Shown: positions 18,443 through 26,520 of the stretch, piece after piece
Layout: each line of letters begins with the position of its first letter
How positions within the stretch are numbered: the first letter of the stretch is position 1
DNA from: Flavobacterium psychraerolatum
Lineage (GTDB): Bacteria > Bacteroidota > Bacteroidia > Flavobacteriales > Flavobacteriaceae
Assembly (NCBI RefSeq): GCF_025960985.1
Contig: NZ_JAOQMX010000007.1
Span: forward strand, 1-64,000
Length of the DNA: 64,000 nucleotides
Direction of reading: 5' to 3'
Made by a program: the position numbers and the translations under genes
The notes under the pieces: model-generated
Told to the model about the DNA's origin: nothing
The model's database searches: none
What the model saw: the letters and a program-made list of their open reading frames with translations, nothing else

Positions 18443-19522
18443 CTATCCGTTGATCACTTTTTCTTGGTGTTCAATACTTTCTTGGTGAATTGCTTTGAAT
18501 AATTTCACAGTGAATTCATCTGATAAACCGCTTTTATTACCTGCTGCAATCACTTTCTCTTGGATTTCATTCCAACGACTGTTTTGCAATACAGCTACAT
18601 TATTATCTTTTTTCACTTGACCAATTTCTTGCGCCACAACCATACGTTTTCCTAACAATTCCAAAAGGTTTTGATCTAATATATCGATATTAGCTCTCAA
18701 TTTTGTCATTTTGTTTTCAAAATCGCTATCTCCACTCACTTTTCTTACTTTCAAATCTTTGAAAATTTGTTTCAAAGTATCAGGAGTAACTTGTTGAGCC
18801 GCATCAGACCAAGCGTTGTCTGGATCGATGTGCGTCTCAATGATCATACCATCATAATTCAAATCCAAAGCTTCTTGAGTAACTTCAAGAATCATTTCAC
18901 GGTTTCCAGTGATATGTGATGGATCAATAATTAATGGTAAATCAGGGAATTTATTTTGCAATTCAATAGCAATTTGCCATTCTGGAATGTTTCTGTATTT
19001 AGTTTTTTGGTAAGTAGAAAAACCTCTATGGATAACCCCTAAATTTTTGATACCTGCCATGTACAAACGCTCAACACCACCTAACCACAAAGCCATATCT
19101 GGATTTACTGGGTTTTTAATCAAAACGATTTTATCTGTACCAGCCAATGTGTCAGCAATTTCTTGAACTGCAAAAGGGTTTGCAGTTGTACGAGCACCTA
19201 CCCATAAAACATCAATATCATGCTCCAAAGCCAATTTACAGTGTGCAGCTGTAGCAACCTCAGTTCCCATTAGCAATCCTGTTTCAGCTTTAGCTTTTTG
19301 TAACCATTTCAATCCAATTTCACCAACACCTTCAAATCCTCCTGGACGTGTTCTTGGTTTCCATATACCTGCTCTAAAAACACTTACATCAGAATCTTTC
19401 AACTCGTGAGCAATTTTCAAAACTTGATCTTCAGTCTCTGCACTACATGGTCCAGCGATTACAAACGGATGTTCCAATTTGAATGCGTCCAACCAATTTC
19501 TCATTTCTTTCTTATTTTCCAT
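18443..19522 (-). CDS. Bifunctional DAHP synthase / chorismate mutase (type II)
   Basis: It joins the first step of the shikimate pathway (DAHP synthesis from PEP and erythrose-4-phosphate) to chorismate-to-prephenate mutation, as in other Bacteroidota. Residues 1 to about 260 are the (beta/alpha)8 DAHP synthase with PFVIAGPCSAET, FRAGIWKPRTRPGGFEGVG, KNPVNPDM and IDPSHITGNR. About 270-359 form an AroQ-type helical mutase (MTKLRANIDILDQNLLELLGKRM). It is the last gene of the operon led by the Phe-rich leader, so its supply of prephenate is tied to phenylalanine levels. Confidence 0.94.
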   Translation of the reverse strand: MENKKEMRNWLDAFKLEHPFVIAGPCSAETEDQVLKIAHELKDSDVSVFRAGIWKPRTRPGGFEGVGEIGLKWLQKAKAETGLLMGTEVATAAHCKLALEHDIDVLWVGARTTANPFAVQEIADTLAGTDKIVLIKNPVNPDMALWLGGVERLYMAGIKNLGVIHRGFSTYQKTKYRNIPEWQIAIELQNKFPDLPLIIDPSHITGNREMILEVTQEALDLNYDGMIIETHIDPDNAWSDAAQQVTPDTLKQIFKDLKVRKVSGDSDFENKMTKLRANIDILDQNLLELLGKRMVVAQEIGQVKKDNNVAVLQNSRWNEIQEKVIAAGNKSGLSDEFTVKLFKAIHQESIEHQEKVING

Positions 19523-19585
19523 CTTTACTAGTTTTTAGTTTCTATATTTTTAATTATTTTTTTTTCTTATTCTATTTTCCCATAC

Positions 19586-20437
19586 TTATTTCTTCAAACC
19601 GTTCAGGATTACTTTAATTTTATTTACACTTTGCATTTCATCATAAATTGCATCGTAATTATCATCTTGTAATAATTCTTTGAACTGGGTTAAATTCGAA
19701 ATATATTCTTCCAACGTTTCGACAACCTGCTCCTTGTTTTGTTTAAAAATTGGTGTCCACATTGCTGGCGAACTTTTTGCCAAACGAACCGTACTTTCAA
19801 AACCAGAACCCGCCATATCAAATATATCTTGCTCAATTTTTTCTTTCTCAATCACCGTTTTGCCAAGCATAAACGAACTTATGTGTGACAAATGCGATAC
19901 GTAGGCGATGTGCTTGTCATGAGATTTTGGATCCATGTATCGTATGCGCATCCCGATCGCTCTAAACAAATCCAATGCACGCTCTTGTAACTTAAAAGCT
20001 GTTTTTTCGACCTCACAAATAATGTTTGTTTTACCTTGATACAAACCAGTAATCGCTGCCGATGGACCAGAAAACTCCGTACCTGCAATTGGGTGAGCCG
20101 CTATAAAATTTCTTCTCTTTGGATGGTTTGCAACAGCTTCACAAATCGGACTCTTGGTCGAACCAACATCAAAAACAATTGTTTCTTCGCCTGCATAATC
20201 CAAAACTTGTGGCACGACCTTCATTGCTACGTCAACAGGAACCGATACGATTACAAAATCAGCATTCACAACCTCTTCCAATTTGGCTGCGTGGTCAATT
20301 ACCCCCAATTTCAATGCTTTAGCAACGTGATCTTCATTCAAATCCACGCCATAAACCGTCGCCTCTGGGTATAAACCTTTGATGTCCAAAACCATCGAAC
20401 CACCAATCAATCCTATTCCAACTACATATACTTTCAT
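19586..20437 (-). CDS. tyrA: Prephenate dehydrogenase
   Basis: Oxidative decarboxylation of prephenate to 4-hydroxyphenylpyruvate, the tyrosine branch. It has 283 residues. The N-terminal NAD(P)-binding fold begins VYVVGIGLIGGSM (GxGxxG), with AAHPIAGTEFSGP carrying the catalytic-histidine region, and HIAYVSHLSHISSFML with the second conserved histidines. No ACT domain follows. It is third in the operon, 63 bp before the DAHP synthase gene. Confidence 0.92.
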   Translation of the reverse strand: MKVYVVGIGLIGGSMVLDIKGLYPEATVYGVDLNEDHVAKALKLGVIDHAAKLEEVVNADFVIVSVPVDVAMKVVPQVLDYAGEETIVFDVGSTKSPICEAVANHPKRRNFIAAHPIAGTEFSGPSAAITGLYQGKTNIICEVEKTAFKLQERALDLFRAIGMRIRYMDPKSHDKHIAYVSHLSHISSFMLGKTVIEKEKIEQDIFDMAGSGFESTVRLAKSSPAMWTPIFKQNKEQVVETLEEYISNLTQFKELLQDDNYDAIYDEMQSVNKIKVILNGLKK

Positions 20438-20457
20438 TCTTCTTTTTATTTGTAGCT

Positions 20458-20530
20458 AATCCTGCTATCCGCTCTATCTTTTTCTAGCAAAAAAAGCTAG
20501 AAAAAGGATGCCGCTTCTATCAGGGCTAAG
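20458..20530 (-). repeat. Dispersed intergenic repeat (AGCCCCGATAGAAG family), copy C
   Basis: On the minus strand it reads AGCCCTGATAGAAGCGG, ATCCTTTTTCTAGC, a short hairpin (CTAGC/GCTAG), AAAAAGATAGAGCGG and ATAGCAGGA, matching copies A (1738) and B (33965). It sits inside the aromatic operon, between the aminotransferase and tyrA. Confidence 0.75.
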
Positions 20531-20606
20531 GCATTTCATTTATTAACACAATTCGATTTAAATCAAAAAATATTCGCAATACAATCTAAAATCGTTAATC
20601 AACAAT

Positions 20607-21752
20607 CTAAAACCTTTCAATCGCTTCTTTTATCTTTTCTTCTTTCACACACAATGCAAATCGAATATATCCTTCGCCATTACTTCCAAAAATAGTTCCT
20701 GGTGTAATGAAAATATATTTTTCATTCAAAATCTGATCAATAAATGCTTCCGAAGATGTGATTCCTTCTGGCAATTTTGCCCAAACAAACAATCCAACAC
20801 CTTCTTTATATACTGTACAATTCAGCTTTTCGGCCAATTGTTCTGTCAACACTCTTCTTCTGGCATAAACAGCGTTCATGGAGTCAAACCAGCTTTTGTC
20901 ACTCTTCAAAGCAGCAATCGCCCCTTTTTGAATCCCAAAAAACATTCCGCTATCCATGTTGCTTTTTACTTTCAAAACAGCATCAATGCAAGCTGCATTT
21001 CCCAATACCATCCCAACACGCCATCCTGCCATGTTAAAGGTTTTACTCAAGGAGTTTAGTTCCATTGCCACATCCTTAGCACCTTCAACCTGCAACAAAC
21101 TCATTGGTTGGTCGTTCAAAACAAAACTATAGGGATTATCATTAACCAATAATATGTTGTGTTTTTTAGCAAAAGCAATCAATTTTTGAAATAAGTCTAG
21201 GCTTCCTCTTGCACCCGTAGGCATGTGAGGATATCCAATCCACATGATTTTTACTTTCGATAAATCTAATTTTTCCAAAGCTTCAAAATCAGGTTCCCAA
21301 TTATTTGCTTCTTTCAAATCATAATATACTGGTACTGCTCCAACCAAATTGGTAACCGAAGTATAGGTAGGGTAACCTGGATTCGGAATCAAAACATGAT
21401 CGCCCTCGTTTAAAAACGCAAGTGAAATATGCATAATCCCTTCTTTCGATCCCATCAATGGCAAAATCTCAGTTGCTGGATTAACCGTCACTCCAAAATT
21501 ATTTTGGTAAAAGTCAGCCATACTTGAACGTAACTCTGGTAAACCTTGATAACTTTGATATTGATGCGCATTTTCATCCTTCATCCCATCAATCACTGCA
21601 TCAATCACGTCTTGCGACGGACTCAAATCTGGACTCCCAATTCCCATATTGATAATTGGATTTCCTTCTGCAGCTAATTGTCTTACCTCTCTTAATTTTG
21701 AGGAAAAGTAATATTCCTCAACTGTATTCAACCTATTGGCTAGTGTAATCAT
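20607..21752 (-). CDS. PLP-dependent aminotransferase (class I/II), aromatic operon
   Basis: A fold-type I aminotransferase of 381 residues. The PLP lysine lies in SLSKTFNMAGWRVG (about residue 233), with PNPGYPTYTS, NDNPYS and the C-terminal arginine segment GYIRFALC. Its place between pheA and tyrA indicates that it converts phenylpyruvate and/or 4-hydroxyphenylpyruvate (or prephenate) to the amino acids. The sequence alone does not settle the substrate; LL-diaminopimelate aminotransferases look similar. Confidence 0.87.
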   Translation of the reverse strand: MITLANRLNTVEEYYFSSKLREVRQLAAEGNPIINMGIGSPDLSPSQDVIDAVIDGMKDENAHQYQSYQGLPELRSSMADFYQNNFGVTVNPATEILPLMGSKEGIMHISLAFLNEGDHVLIPNPGYPTYTSVTNLVGAVPVYYDLKEANNWEPDFEALEKLDLSKVKIMWIGYPHMPTGARGSLDLFQKLIAFAKKHNILLVNDNPYSFVLNDQPMSLLQVEGAKDVAMELNSLSKTFNMAGWRVGMVLGNAACIDAVLKVKSNMDSGMFFGIQKGAIAALKSDKSWFDSMNAVYARRRVLTEQLAEKLNCTVYKEGVGLFVWAKLPEGITSSEAFIDQILNEKYIFITPGTIFGSNGEGYIRFALCVKEEKIKEAIERF

Positions 21753-21823
21753 ACTATTATATATTACTCATTTCTGAGGTATTACCTTTTAAACTTTCAA
21801 TCTAAAAACTTAAAACCAACAAT

Positions 21824-22654
21824 TTATAACGGTTTCGTATTCTTATATTCACCCAAAATTTTGAAATATTCTGCCATGATTGTAATCAATGACTTTGCTT
21901 TGGCAAAATCAGCATAGTTTTCGAAAGTCACGTCTACAAAAAACGAGTATTTCCAAGGTGTTTCTATTTTTGGCAAGGATTGAATTTTGGTTAAATTGAT
22001 TTTACAATCACTCATTACATTCAGAACAGCCGCTAAACTTCCTCGCTTGTGATCCAATTCAAATTTGATCGAAGCACGATTGATTTCATTTTGAGGCACA
22101 AATGAATTCTCTTTATTAATGATTACAAAACGAGTCATGTTATTTTTTATCGTTTGTATCGCTGGAGCCAATATCTCCAATCCATACATTTCTGATGCTA
22201 CGGTACTCCCAATTGCTGCAATTCCGCTCAATTGCTTAGTCTGAATTCTACGGGCTGTTTCGGCTGTATCTTTATCCTCTACAATTTTGATGTGGGGATA
22301 GGTTTTTAAAAACTCCATACACTGCAACAAGGCCATTGGGTGCGAATACACTTCTAGTATGTCTTCTACTTTTTGACCCGGTAATGCCATTAGATTCTGA
22401 CTTATATTAAGATAATGCTCTCCTATTATATGCAAATCATTCTTATCGATCAAAGCATAATTTGGAATGATTGGTCCTGCTATAGAATTCTCAATTGCCA
22501 TTACTGCCTGAGTTGATTTCCCTGACAACAAACTAGTCACCAATTCTTCAAAGGACAAACATTCGTCAATATCAACATTTTGATCATAATACTCCTTCAC
22601 CACTTGATGATGAAATGAGCCCTTTATCCCTTGTATTGCAATTTTCGCTTCCAT
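21824..22654 (-). CDS. pheA: Prephenate dehydratase
   Basis: It forms phenylpyruvate from prephenate. At 276 residues, the periplasmic-binding-like catalytic domain (MEAKIAIQGIKGSFHH to about 180) includes AVMAIENSIAGPI and the motif region SGIAAIGSTVASEMYGLEIL (the place of the TRF motif is kept as NNMTRFVIINKE). A C-terminal ACT regulatory domain (about 190-270) has KRGSLAAVLNVMSDCKINLTKIQSLP, consistent with phenylalanine feedback. There is no fused chorismate mutase; that activity is supplied by the last gene of the operon. Its start codon lies 7 bases after the U-run of an attenuator-type terminator. Confidence 0.94.
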   Translation of the reverse strand: MEAKIAIQGIKGSFHHQVVKEYYDQNVDIDECLSFEELVTSLLSGKSTQAVMAIENSIAGPIIPNYALIDKNDLHIIGEHYLNISQNLMALPGQKVEDILEVYSHPMALLQCMEFLKTYPHIKIVEDKDTAETARRIQTKQLSGIAAIGSTVASEMYGLEILAPAIQTIKNNMTRFVIINKENSFVPQNEINRASIKFELDHKRGSLAAVLNVMSDCKINLTKIQSLPKIETPWKYSFFVDVTFENYADFAKAKSLITIMAEYFKILGEYKNTKPL

Positions 22655-22660
22655 AAACTC

Positions 22661-22741
22661 AAAAAAAAATCCTGATTTTCATCAGGATTGTATATTATTT
22701 TTATTTGTTTCTTTATTTCTCAAATAACCATAGCACAATCC
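22661..22741 (-). promoter_or_regulatory. Phe attenuator: antiterminator/terminator switch
   Basis: The terminator stem AATCCTGAT (22689-22681), GAAA loop and ATCAGGATT (22676-22668) run into nine Ts ending 7 bases before the pheA ATG. GGATTGT (22741-22735), starting right after the stop codon of the Phe-rich leader ORF, is perfectly complementary to ACAATCC (22691-22685). That segment overlaps the 5' arm of the terminator, so the two helices exclude each other. A ribosome stalled at the Phe codons leaves GGATTGT free (read-through); a ribosome at the stop codon covers it (termination). Confidence 0.85.
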
Positions 22742-22798
22742 TTACTTCCCGTAGAAGAAGAAAAAAGTATTGCTAAAATAAAATCGGTTATTAGACAT
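22742..22798 (-). CDS. Phe-rich leader peptide of the pheA operon
   Basis: An 18-codon ORF, MSNNRFYFSNTFFFFYGK, with six Phe and two Tyr codons including four consecutive Phe (TTT TTC TTC TTC) followed by Tyr. It starts about 23 bases after the expected transcription start of the promoter at 22828-22860. It ends exactly where the antiterminator strand begins. This is the architecture of classical ribosome-mediated attenuation (as in the enterobacterial pheA leader), here without sequence similarity to that leader. The peptide itself is probably without function. What is seen: the ORF, its codons and the complementary segments. The mechanism is inferred. Confidence 0.88.
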   Translation of the reverse strand: MSNNRFYFSNTFFFFYGK

Positions 22799-22827
22799 CT
22801 GTACAGTTTTGTAATAATTTTGAGTAG

Positions 22828-22860
22828 CAAATGTAAAACTTATTTTAAAAGCATGCCAAA
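22828..22860 (-). promoter_or_regulatory. Promoter of the pheA leader and operon
   Basis: TTTG at 22860-22857, a 21-base spacer, and TACATTTG at 22835-22828 (an exact TAnnTTTG). A start near 22821 gives a ~165-base leader holding the Phe-rich ORF and the attenuator. Confidence 0.7.
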
Positions 22861-23084
22861 AAAATATCAAATATTTTTAAAAAATATAGAAAAACCAACA
22901 AATACAAACGATTTTTCTTTATCAGCAACAGAAAAAGAAGAAAAAAACAGATTTTTTACCAATTTGATAATTTGAAATCAAAAAACAATTATAAACTATA
23001 CAAAAAATTCTAACTTTATAGAAAAGTAATCCAATAAATACATCAAATTGCAAGTTGAAATTCGAAACTAAATATTTTTCTGTT

Positions 23085-23092
23085 TACTTTTG
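23085..23092 (+). promoter_or_regulatory. -7 element TACTTTTG of gldA
   Basis: An exact TAnnTTTG match 18 bases before the gldA ATG. The implied leader is only about ten bases. No well-spaced -33 TTG was seen. Confidence 0.6.
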
Positions 23093-23109
23093 CATCAAAC
23101 AATAAAGGT

Positions 23110-24006
23110 ATGTCAATAGCGGTTACAAATATATCTAAGAGTTACGGAACTCAAAAAGCATTAGATAATATTTCTTTCTCTGTAAACAAAGGAGAAATTG
23201 TTGGTTTTTTAGGTCCTAATGGCGCTGGAAAATCTACTTTGATGAAAATTTTGACTACCTATATTACTGCCGATGAAGGCACAGCTCTTGTCAATGGTCA
23301 TGATGTACAACTAAATGCAAAAGCAGTTCAATTATCTATTGGTTATTTGCCAGAACACAATCCGTTGTACTTGGATTTGTATGTTCGCGAATATTTGGCT
23401 TTTAATGCAGATGTTTACAAAGTTGCAAAATCTAGAATTGAAGAGGTGATTCAGCTAACTGGTTTAGCAAGCGAAAGTCATAAAAAAATAGGTCAGCTAT
23501 CCAAAGGATACCGTCAACGTATAGGACTAGCAAACGCCTTACTACACAATCCTGATGTTTTAATTCTTGATGAACCAACTACAGGCCTGGATCCAAACCA
23601 GTTGATCGAAATAAGAAACGTAATTAAAAACGTAGGTAAAGACAAAACGGTTTTCCTTTCTACACATATTATGCAGGAGGTGGAAGCGATTTGTGATCGC
23701 GTCATCATCATCAACAACGGAAAAATTGTTGCCGACAAAAAACTAGATCATCTTATCTCCGAAGAAAAAGAACAGGTTCTAGAAGTAGAATTTGATTATA
23801 AAATAGAAGAGCAAGTAATTGCCAAAATTGAAAACTTAGTTTCGTATAAAAACACCCACGACATGACATGGGAACTGACTTTTAAAGCGGATAAAGACAT
23901 GCGTCCCACAGTTTTTGACTTTGCCAATGAAAATGGATTGAAAACACTACAACTCAATCAGAAAAATAAAAACTTAGAAGCTATATTTAGGGAAATTACT
24001 AAGTAA
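23110..24006 (+). CDS. gldA: Gliding-motility-associated ABC transporter ATP-binding protein GldA
   Basis: A 298-residue ATPase that in Flavobacterium johnsoniae works with the permease GldF and the GldG protein and is needed for gliding. Walker A is GPNGAGKST (35-43), followed by the Q-loop region YLPEHNPLYLDLYVREYLAF, the ABC signature LSKGYRQR, Walker B VLILDEPTTGLDP and the H-loop STHIMQEV. A C-terminal ~75-residue extension ends LKTLQLNQKNKNLEAIFREIT, as in GldA. No gldFG genes are in the window; they are separate from gldA in this genus. It is transcribed alone. Confidence 0.88.
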   Translation: MSIAVTNISKSYGTQKALDNISFSVNKGEIVGFLGPNGAGKSTLMKILTTYITADEGTALVNGHDVQLNAKAVQLSIGYLPEHNPLYLDLYVREYLAFNADVYKVAKSRIEEVIQLTGLASESHKKIGQLSKGYRQRIGLANALLHNPDVLILDEPTTGLDPNQLIEIRNVIKNVGKDKTVFLSTHIMQEVEAICDRVIIINNGKIVADKKLDHLISEEKEQVLEVEFDYKIEEQVIAKIENLVSYKNTHDMTWELTFKADKDMRPTVFDFANENGLKTLQLNQKNKNLEAIFREITK

Positions 24007-24023
24007 GTTTTTAGTAATCAGTC

Positions 24024-24059
24024 TTAAAGCAAAAAGCATCGTTTTTATGGTGCTTTTTT
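24024..24059 (+). terminator. gldA terminator; left copy of a 23-bp direct repeat
   Basis: The stem AAAAAGCATC/GGTGCTTTTT (one G-T pair) with a U-run, 18 bases after gldA. Bases 24024-24046 are identical to 25531-25553 in the terminator on the far side of the next two genes. Confidence 0.8.
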
Positions 24060-24164
24060 GTTTTAAGTTACTTTTCCATTATTATTCAACATATAAACCT
24101 CAAATATTTTTTATATCTAAAATTTATCCTGATATTTGAAATTCACTTTTTAATCAGAAATATT

Positions 24165-24755
24165 ATGAGAAAAATTACTTTTTTGTTTTTAATCGTTTTT
24201 ATTAGCTTTTCGTCTACAAAAGCAGTAGCGCAGTCTGAACCTTTCATAGGTCAAATTTCTATGTTTGCAGGTAATTTTGCACCAAGAGGTTGGGCATTCT
24301 GTGACGGCCAATTATTAGCTATCTCACAAAACACAGCATTATTTAGCATTCTAGGAACAACTTACGGCGGCGATGGAAGAACAACCTTTGGTCTACCTGA
24401 TTTGAGAGGAAGAGTACCAATGCATCCCGGAACTGGATTTGGTCTTTCACGAAGAAGTTTAGGTGAATCCGGAGGTTCTGAAACAAATACATTGAATATT
24501 TCCCAAATGCCTTCACATAGTCATACAGTAAATGCAGTAAGCACAGACGGAAATACAAATGATCCCACAAATGCAGTTCCAGCAAATACAAAGGTACTTG
24601 ACAAAGAATACTCTACTGCAGCAACTGATGCTGTTATTATGAAAAGCACCATGATTAGTCCAGCTGGAGGTAATTCCTCTATCAATAATATGCAACCCTA
24701 TAAAGCTATAAACTTTATAATTGCCTTACAAGGTATATTTCCATCTAGAAGTTAA
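24165..24755 (+). CDS. Secreted phage-tail-collar-domain protein (microcystin-dependent-protein-like)
   Basis: A 196-residue exported protein with a signal peptide (MRKITFLFLIVFISFSSTKAVAQ) and a tail-collar domain: FIGQISMFAGNFAPRGWAFCDGQLL, TTYGGDGRTTFGLPDLRGRVPMH and the late QPYKAINFIIALQGIFPS. Such domains occur in phage tail fibres and in a stand-alone bacterial family first named from Microcystis. The role is unknown, but surface display or adhesion is likely. It is followed after 5 bp by a T9SS-sorted protein, so the pair is one unit. Confidence 0.87.
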   Translation: MRKITFLFLIVFISFSSTKAVAQSEPFIGQISMFAGNFAPRGWAFCDGQLLAISQNTALFSILGTTYGGDGRTTFGLPDLRGRVPMHPGTGFGLSRRSLGESGGSETNTLNISQMPSHSHTVNAVSTDGNTNDPTNAVPANTKVLDKEYSTAATDAVIMKSTMISPAGGNSSINNMQPYKAINFIIALQGIFPSRS

Positions 24756-24760
24756 AACCT

Positions 24761-25459
24761 ATGAAAATGATAAAACAAATACTTTATAGCCTAGTCATCA
24801 TGTCAAGTATGTATTCAAATGCACAGACAATAACCTTTAACGGTTGTCATGATTTATTTGAGGATCAAAATTATATTTTTAATTATTCAGGGACAGATGT
24901 TACTGGAAGAAATTTTTATAAAACCACTCCTGTCAATGGAGATCAAGATTGTGGAGGACTAGGAACTTGTGAGTTCATGCTTAAATGGAATACTATATCA
25001 TTAAAATGGGAATTTTTAGCAGATAGCGGAAATGGTGATTTTATAGAGCCCAATTTAATCTATTCGAATTCATCTGCTTCACTACCGAATCCACCCGACA
25101 TTAACCTTGGTACATGGACAGAAAATACAGCGTTAACAGCATCTGAATGTGGTGGTAATTTAACTACGGCAAATGCTACATTAACCGGTGCTATACAAAG
25201 TACTACTCTGGGAACTAATTCAATAGTCACAAACAAGGATTTTGTAATATATCCTAATCCCGTTAAAGATGTATTGCATTTTACTAGTACAACTAGCATA
25301 ATCGAAAACGTTGCAGTTATGAATACGCAAGGACAAAAAGTTATCAATACAACTTCAAGCAATTCTGAAGTAAATGTATCAGCATTGCAGACTGGAGTTT
25401 ACTTTTTGAATTTAAAATCTAAAGAAGGTGTTTCAGTTTACAAATTTGTAAAAGAATAA
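24761..25459 (+). CDS. T9SS type A sorting-domain protein
   Basis: A 232-residue exported protein with a signal peptide (residues 1-21), a ~110-residue middle part of unknown family rich in Gly/Asp/Asn with CGGLGTCEF, and a C-terminal type A sorting domain (about 160-232). The sorting domain has IYPNPVKDVLHF, VAVMNTQGQKV and a closing KEGVSVYKFVKE. That domain directs transport through the type IX secretion system. It is co-transcribed with the tail-collar gene, so it may be its partner at the cell surface. Confidence 0.88.
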   Translation: MKMIKQILYSLVIMSSMYSNAQTITFNGCHDLFEDQNYIFNYSGTDVTGRNFYKTTPVNGDQDCGGLGTCEFMLKWNTISLKWEFLADSGNGDFIEPNLIYSNSSASLPNPPDINLGTWTENTALTASECGGNLTTANATLTGAIQSTTLGTNSIVTNKDFVIYPNPVKDVLHFTSTTSIIENVAVMNTQGQKVINTTSSNSEVNVSALQTGVYFLNLKSKEGVSVYKFVKE

Positions 25460-25530
25460 TTTTTCTTTGATTTTGACTGTATCATAATTACATAGAACAA
25501 ATAGGATTTATTCTCCGATCCTATAAATAT

Positions 25531-25572
25531 TTAAAGCAAAAAGCATCGTTTTTGAGAGACGATGCTTTTTTT
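25531..25572 (+). terminator. Terminator after the T9SS gene; right copy of a 23-bp direct repeat
   Basis: Stem AAAAAGCATCGT/ACGATGCTTTTT with a 9-base loop and a T-run. Its first 23 bases repeat those of the gldA terminator. The remaining gap to 25696 holds nothing recognisable. Confidence 0.85.
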
Positions 25573-25696
25573 ATCTGGCTTAAACCAAATATTCTTATGA
25601 ATACAAATGCCCTAGCCCAGATAGTAGTAACATATTTTCAGTGGAGTTCAGTGAATTTCATTTGTAACGGAGAGCTGGAAATAGCTCCTGAAAAAA

Positions 25697-26509
25697 TTAC
25701 TTATTTTTCTCTTTTAAATACAATTCTGAAACGGTATAAAATCTCATGTTGTTTGCCTTGATGTATTTGCAAATTTCAATCAATGTTTTGTATTCTGTTT
25801 CGTATTTCCCTGTAGCTTTCAAAACCGGTTTGTGGGCGTAAAAAACAACGATCTTATTATTTTGTTTAGCATATTCTAACAGCGACAAAAAATACGGAAT
25901 ACTAAATTGTGGATAGCTATTGTCAATTCCTAAACCTAATAAGACACGGCTATTATTGTCAAAGTAGCATTTTTGTTGACTTGGCGGTAGACTTCCATAA
26001 GTAGTACCTCTAATGATATTGAACTCATGCAATAATAGCGTATCTGTGATTGCATCGTGTGAACCATACGGGTATGCAAAAGAATGAACGGGGAGCGAAT
26101 GCACTCTCATGTCTTCTAGCATAGGTAAAATTTCGTCATCTAAGTAGCCTGCTGCACCATGTCGTTTTTCAAAAGGTGCTGCTTTCAGATGGATCCAACC
26201 GTGACCTCCTATTTCGTGCCCTTCTTTTTTTAGTTCTTTTAACTGGTTTAATTGCTCGTATTTTAGTTTTTCGAATTCACAAACAAAAAATGTAGCTTTC
26301 CAATCGTATGGCTTCAAAATGGTATTGACAGTAAACCATTCATCAACATAATCATCATCAAAAGTAATTGCAACGCCTGCTTGAGGTACGGTTTCGAAAG
26401 GCGCTTCTATATCTTCTTCGATTTTGGTACACGAAAAAACCGATAGTATGCAAACAAAAACAGCACACCAAATAGTGCGCTGCTTTCTATAATTAATATT
26501 TATTTTCAT
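25697..26509 (-). CDS. Polysaccharide deacetylase family lipoprotein
   Basis: A carbohydrate esterase-4 fold protein of 270 residues with a lipobox (LSVFSC, Cys27) that anchors it in the envelope. NodB-type motifs are GVAITFDDDYVDEW (motif 1 with the catalytic Asp and metal-binding Asp), HEIGGHGWIHLKA (the H-x3-H motif) and FAYPYGSHD (motif 3). Motif 4/5 residues are less clear. The likely substrate is an N-acetylated glycan. It lies 11 bp after metF on the same strand, though no functional link is evident. Confidence 0.88.
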   Translation of the reverse strand: MKININYRKQRTIWCAVFVCILSVFSCTKIEEDIEAPFETVPQAGVAITFDDDYVDEWFTVNTILKPYDWKATFFVCEFEKLKYEQLNQLKELKKEGHEIGGHGWIHLKAAPFEKRHGAAGYLDDEILPMLEDMRVHSLPVHSFAYPYGSHDAITDTLLLHEFNIIRGTTYGSLPPSQQKCYFDNNSRVLLGLGIDNSYPQFSIPYFLSLLEYAKQNNKIVVFYAHKPVLKATGKYETEYKTLIEICKYIKANNMRFYTVSELYLKEKNK

Positions 26510-26520
26510 AATCGAAAGGA

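Noticed and set aside
18461..18720. Separate chorismate mutase gene within the DAHP synthase region
   Set aside because: The mutase helices are in frame with, and continuous to, the synthase domain, so it is one bifunctional protein.
22688..22975. Plus-strand 95-codon frame with a signal-peptide-like start before gldA
   Set aside because: It is antisense to the Phe-rich leader ORF and pheA promoter; its LLPVEEEKS stretch is simply the complement of the leader codons, and no promoter or homology supports it.
24165..24755. Prophage, suggested by the tail-collar domain
   Set aside because: The protein has a signal peptide, is paired with a T9SS-sorted protein, and there are no other phage genes around it.
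25552..25761. Plus-strand 69-codon frame after the T9SS gene
   Set aside because: It begins inside the terminator and ends antisense to the deacetylase gene; no coding character.
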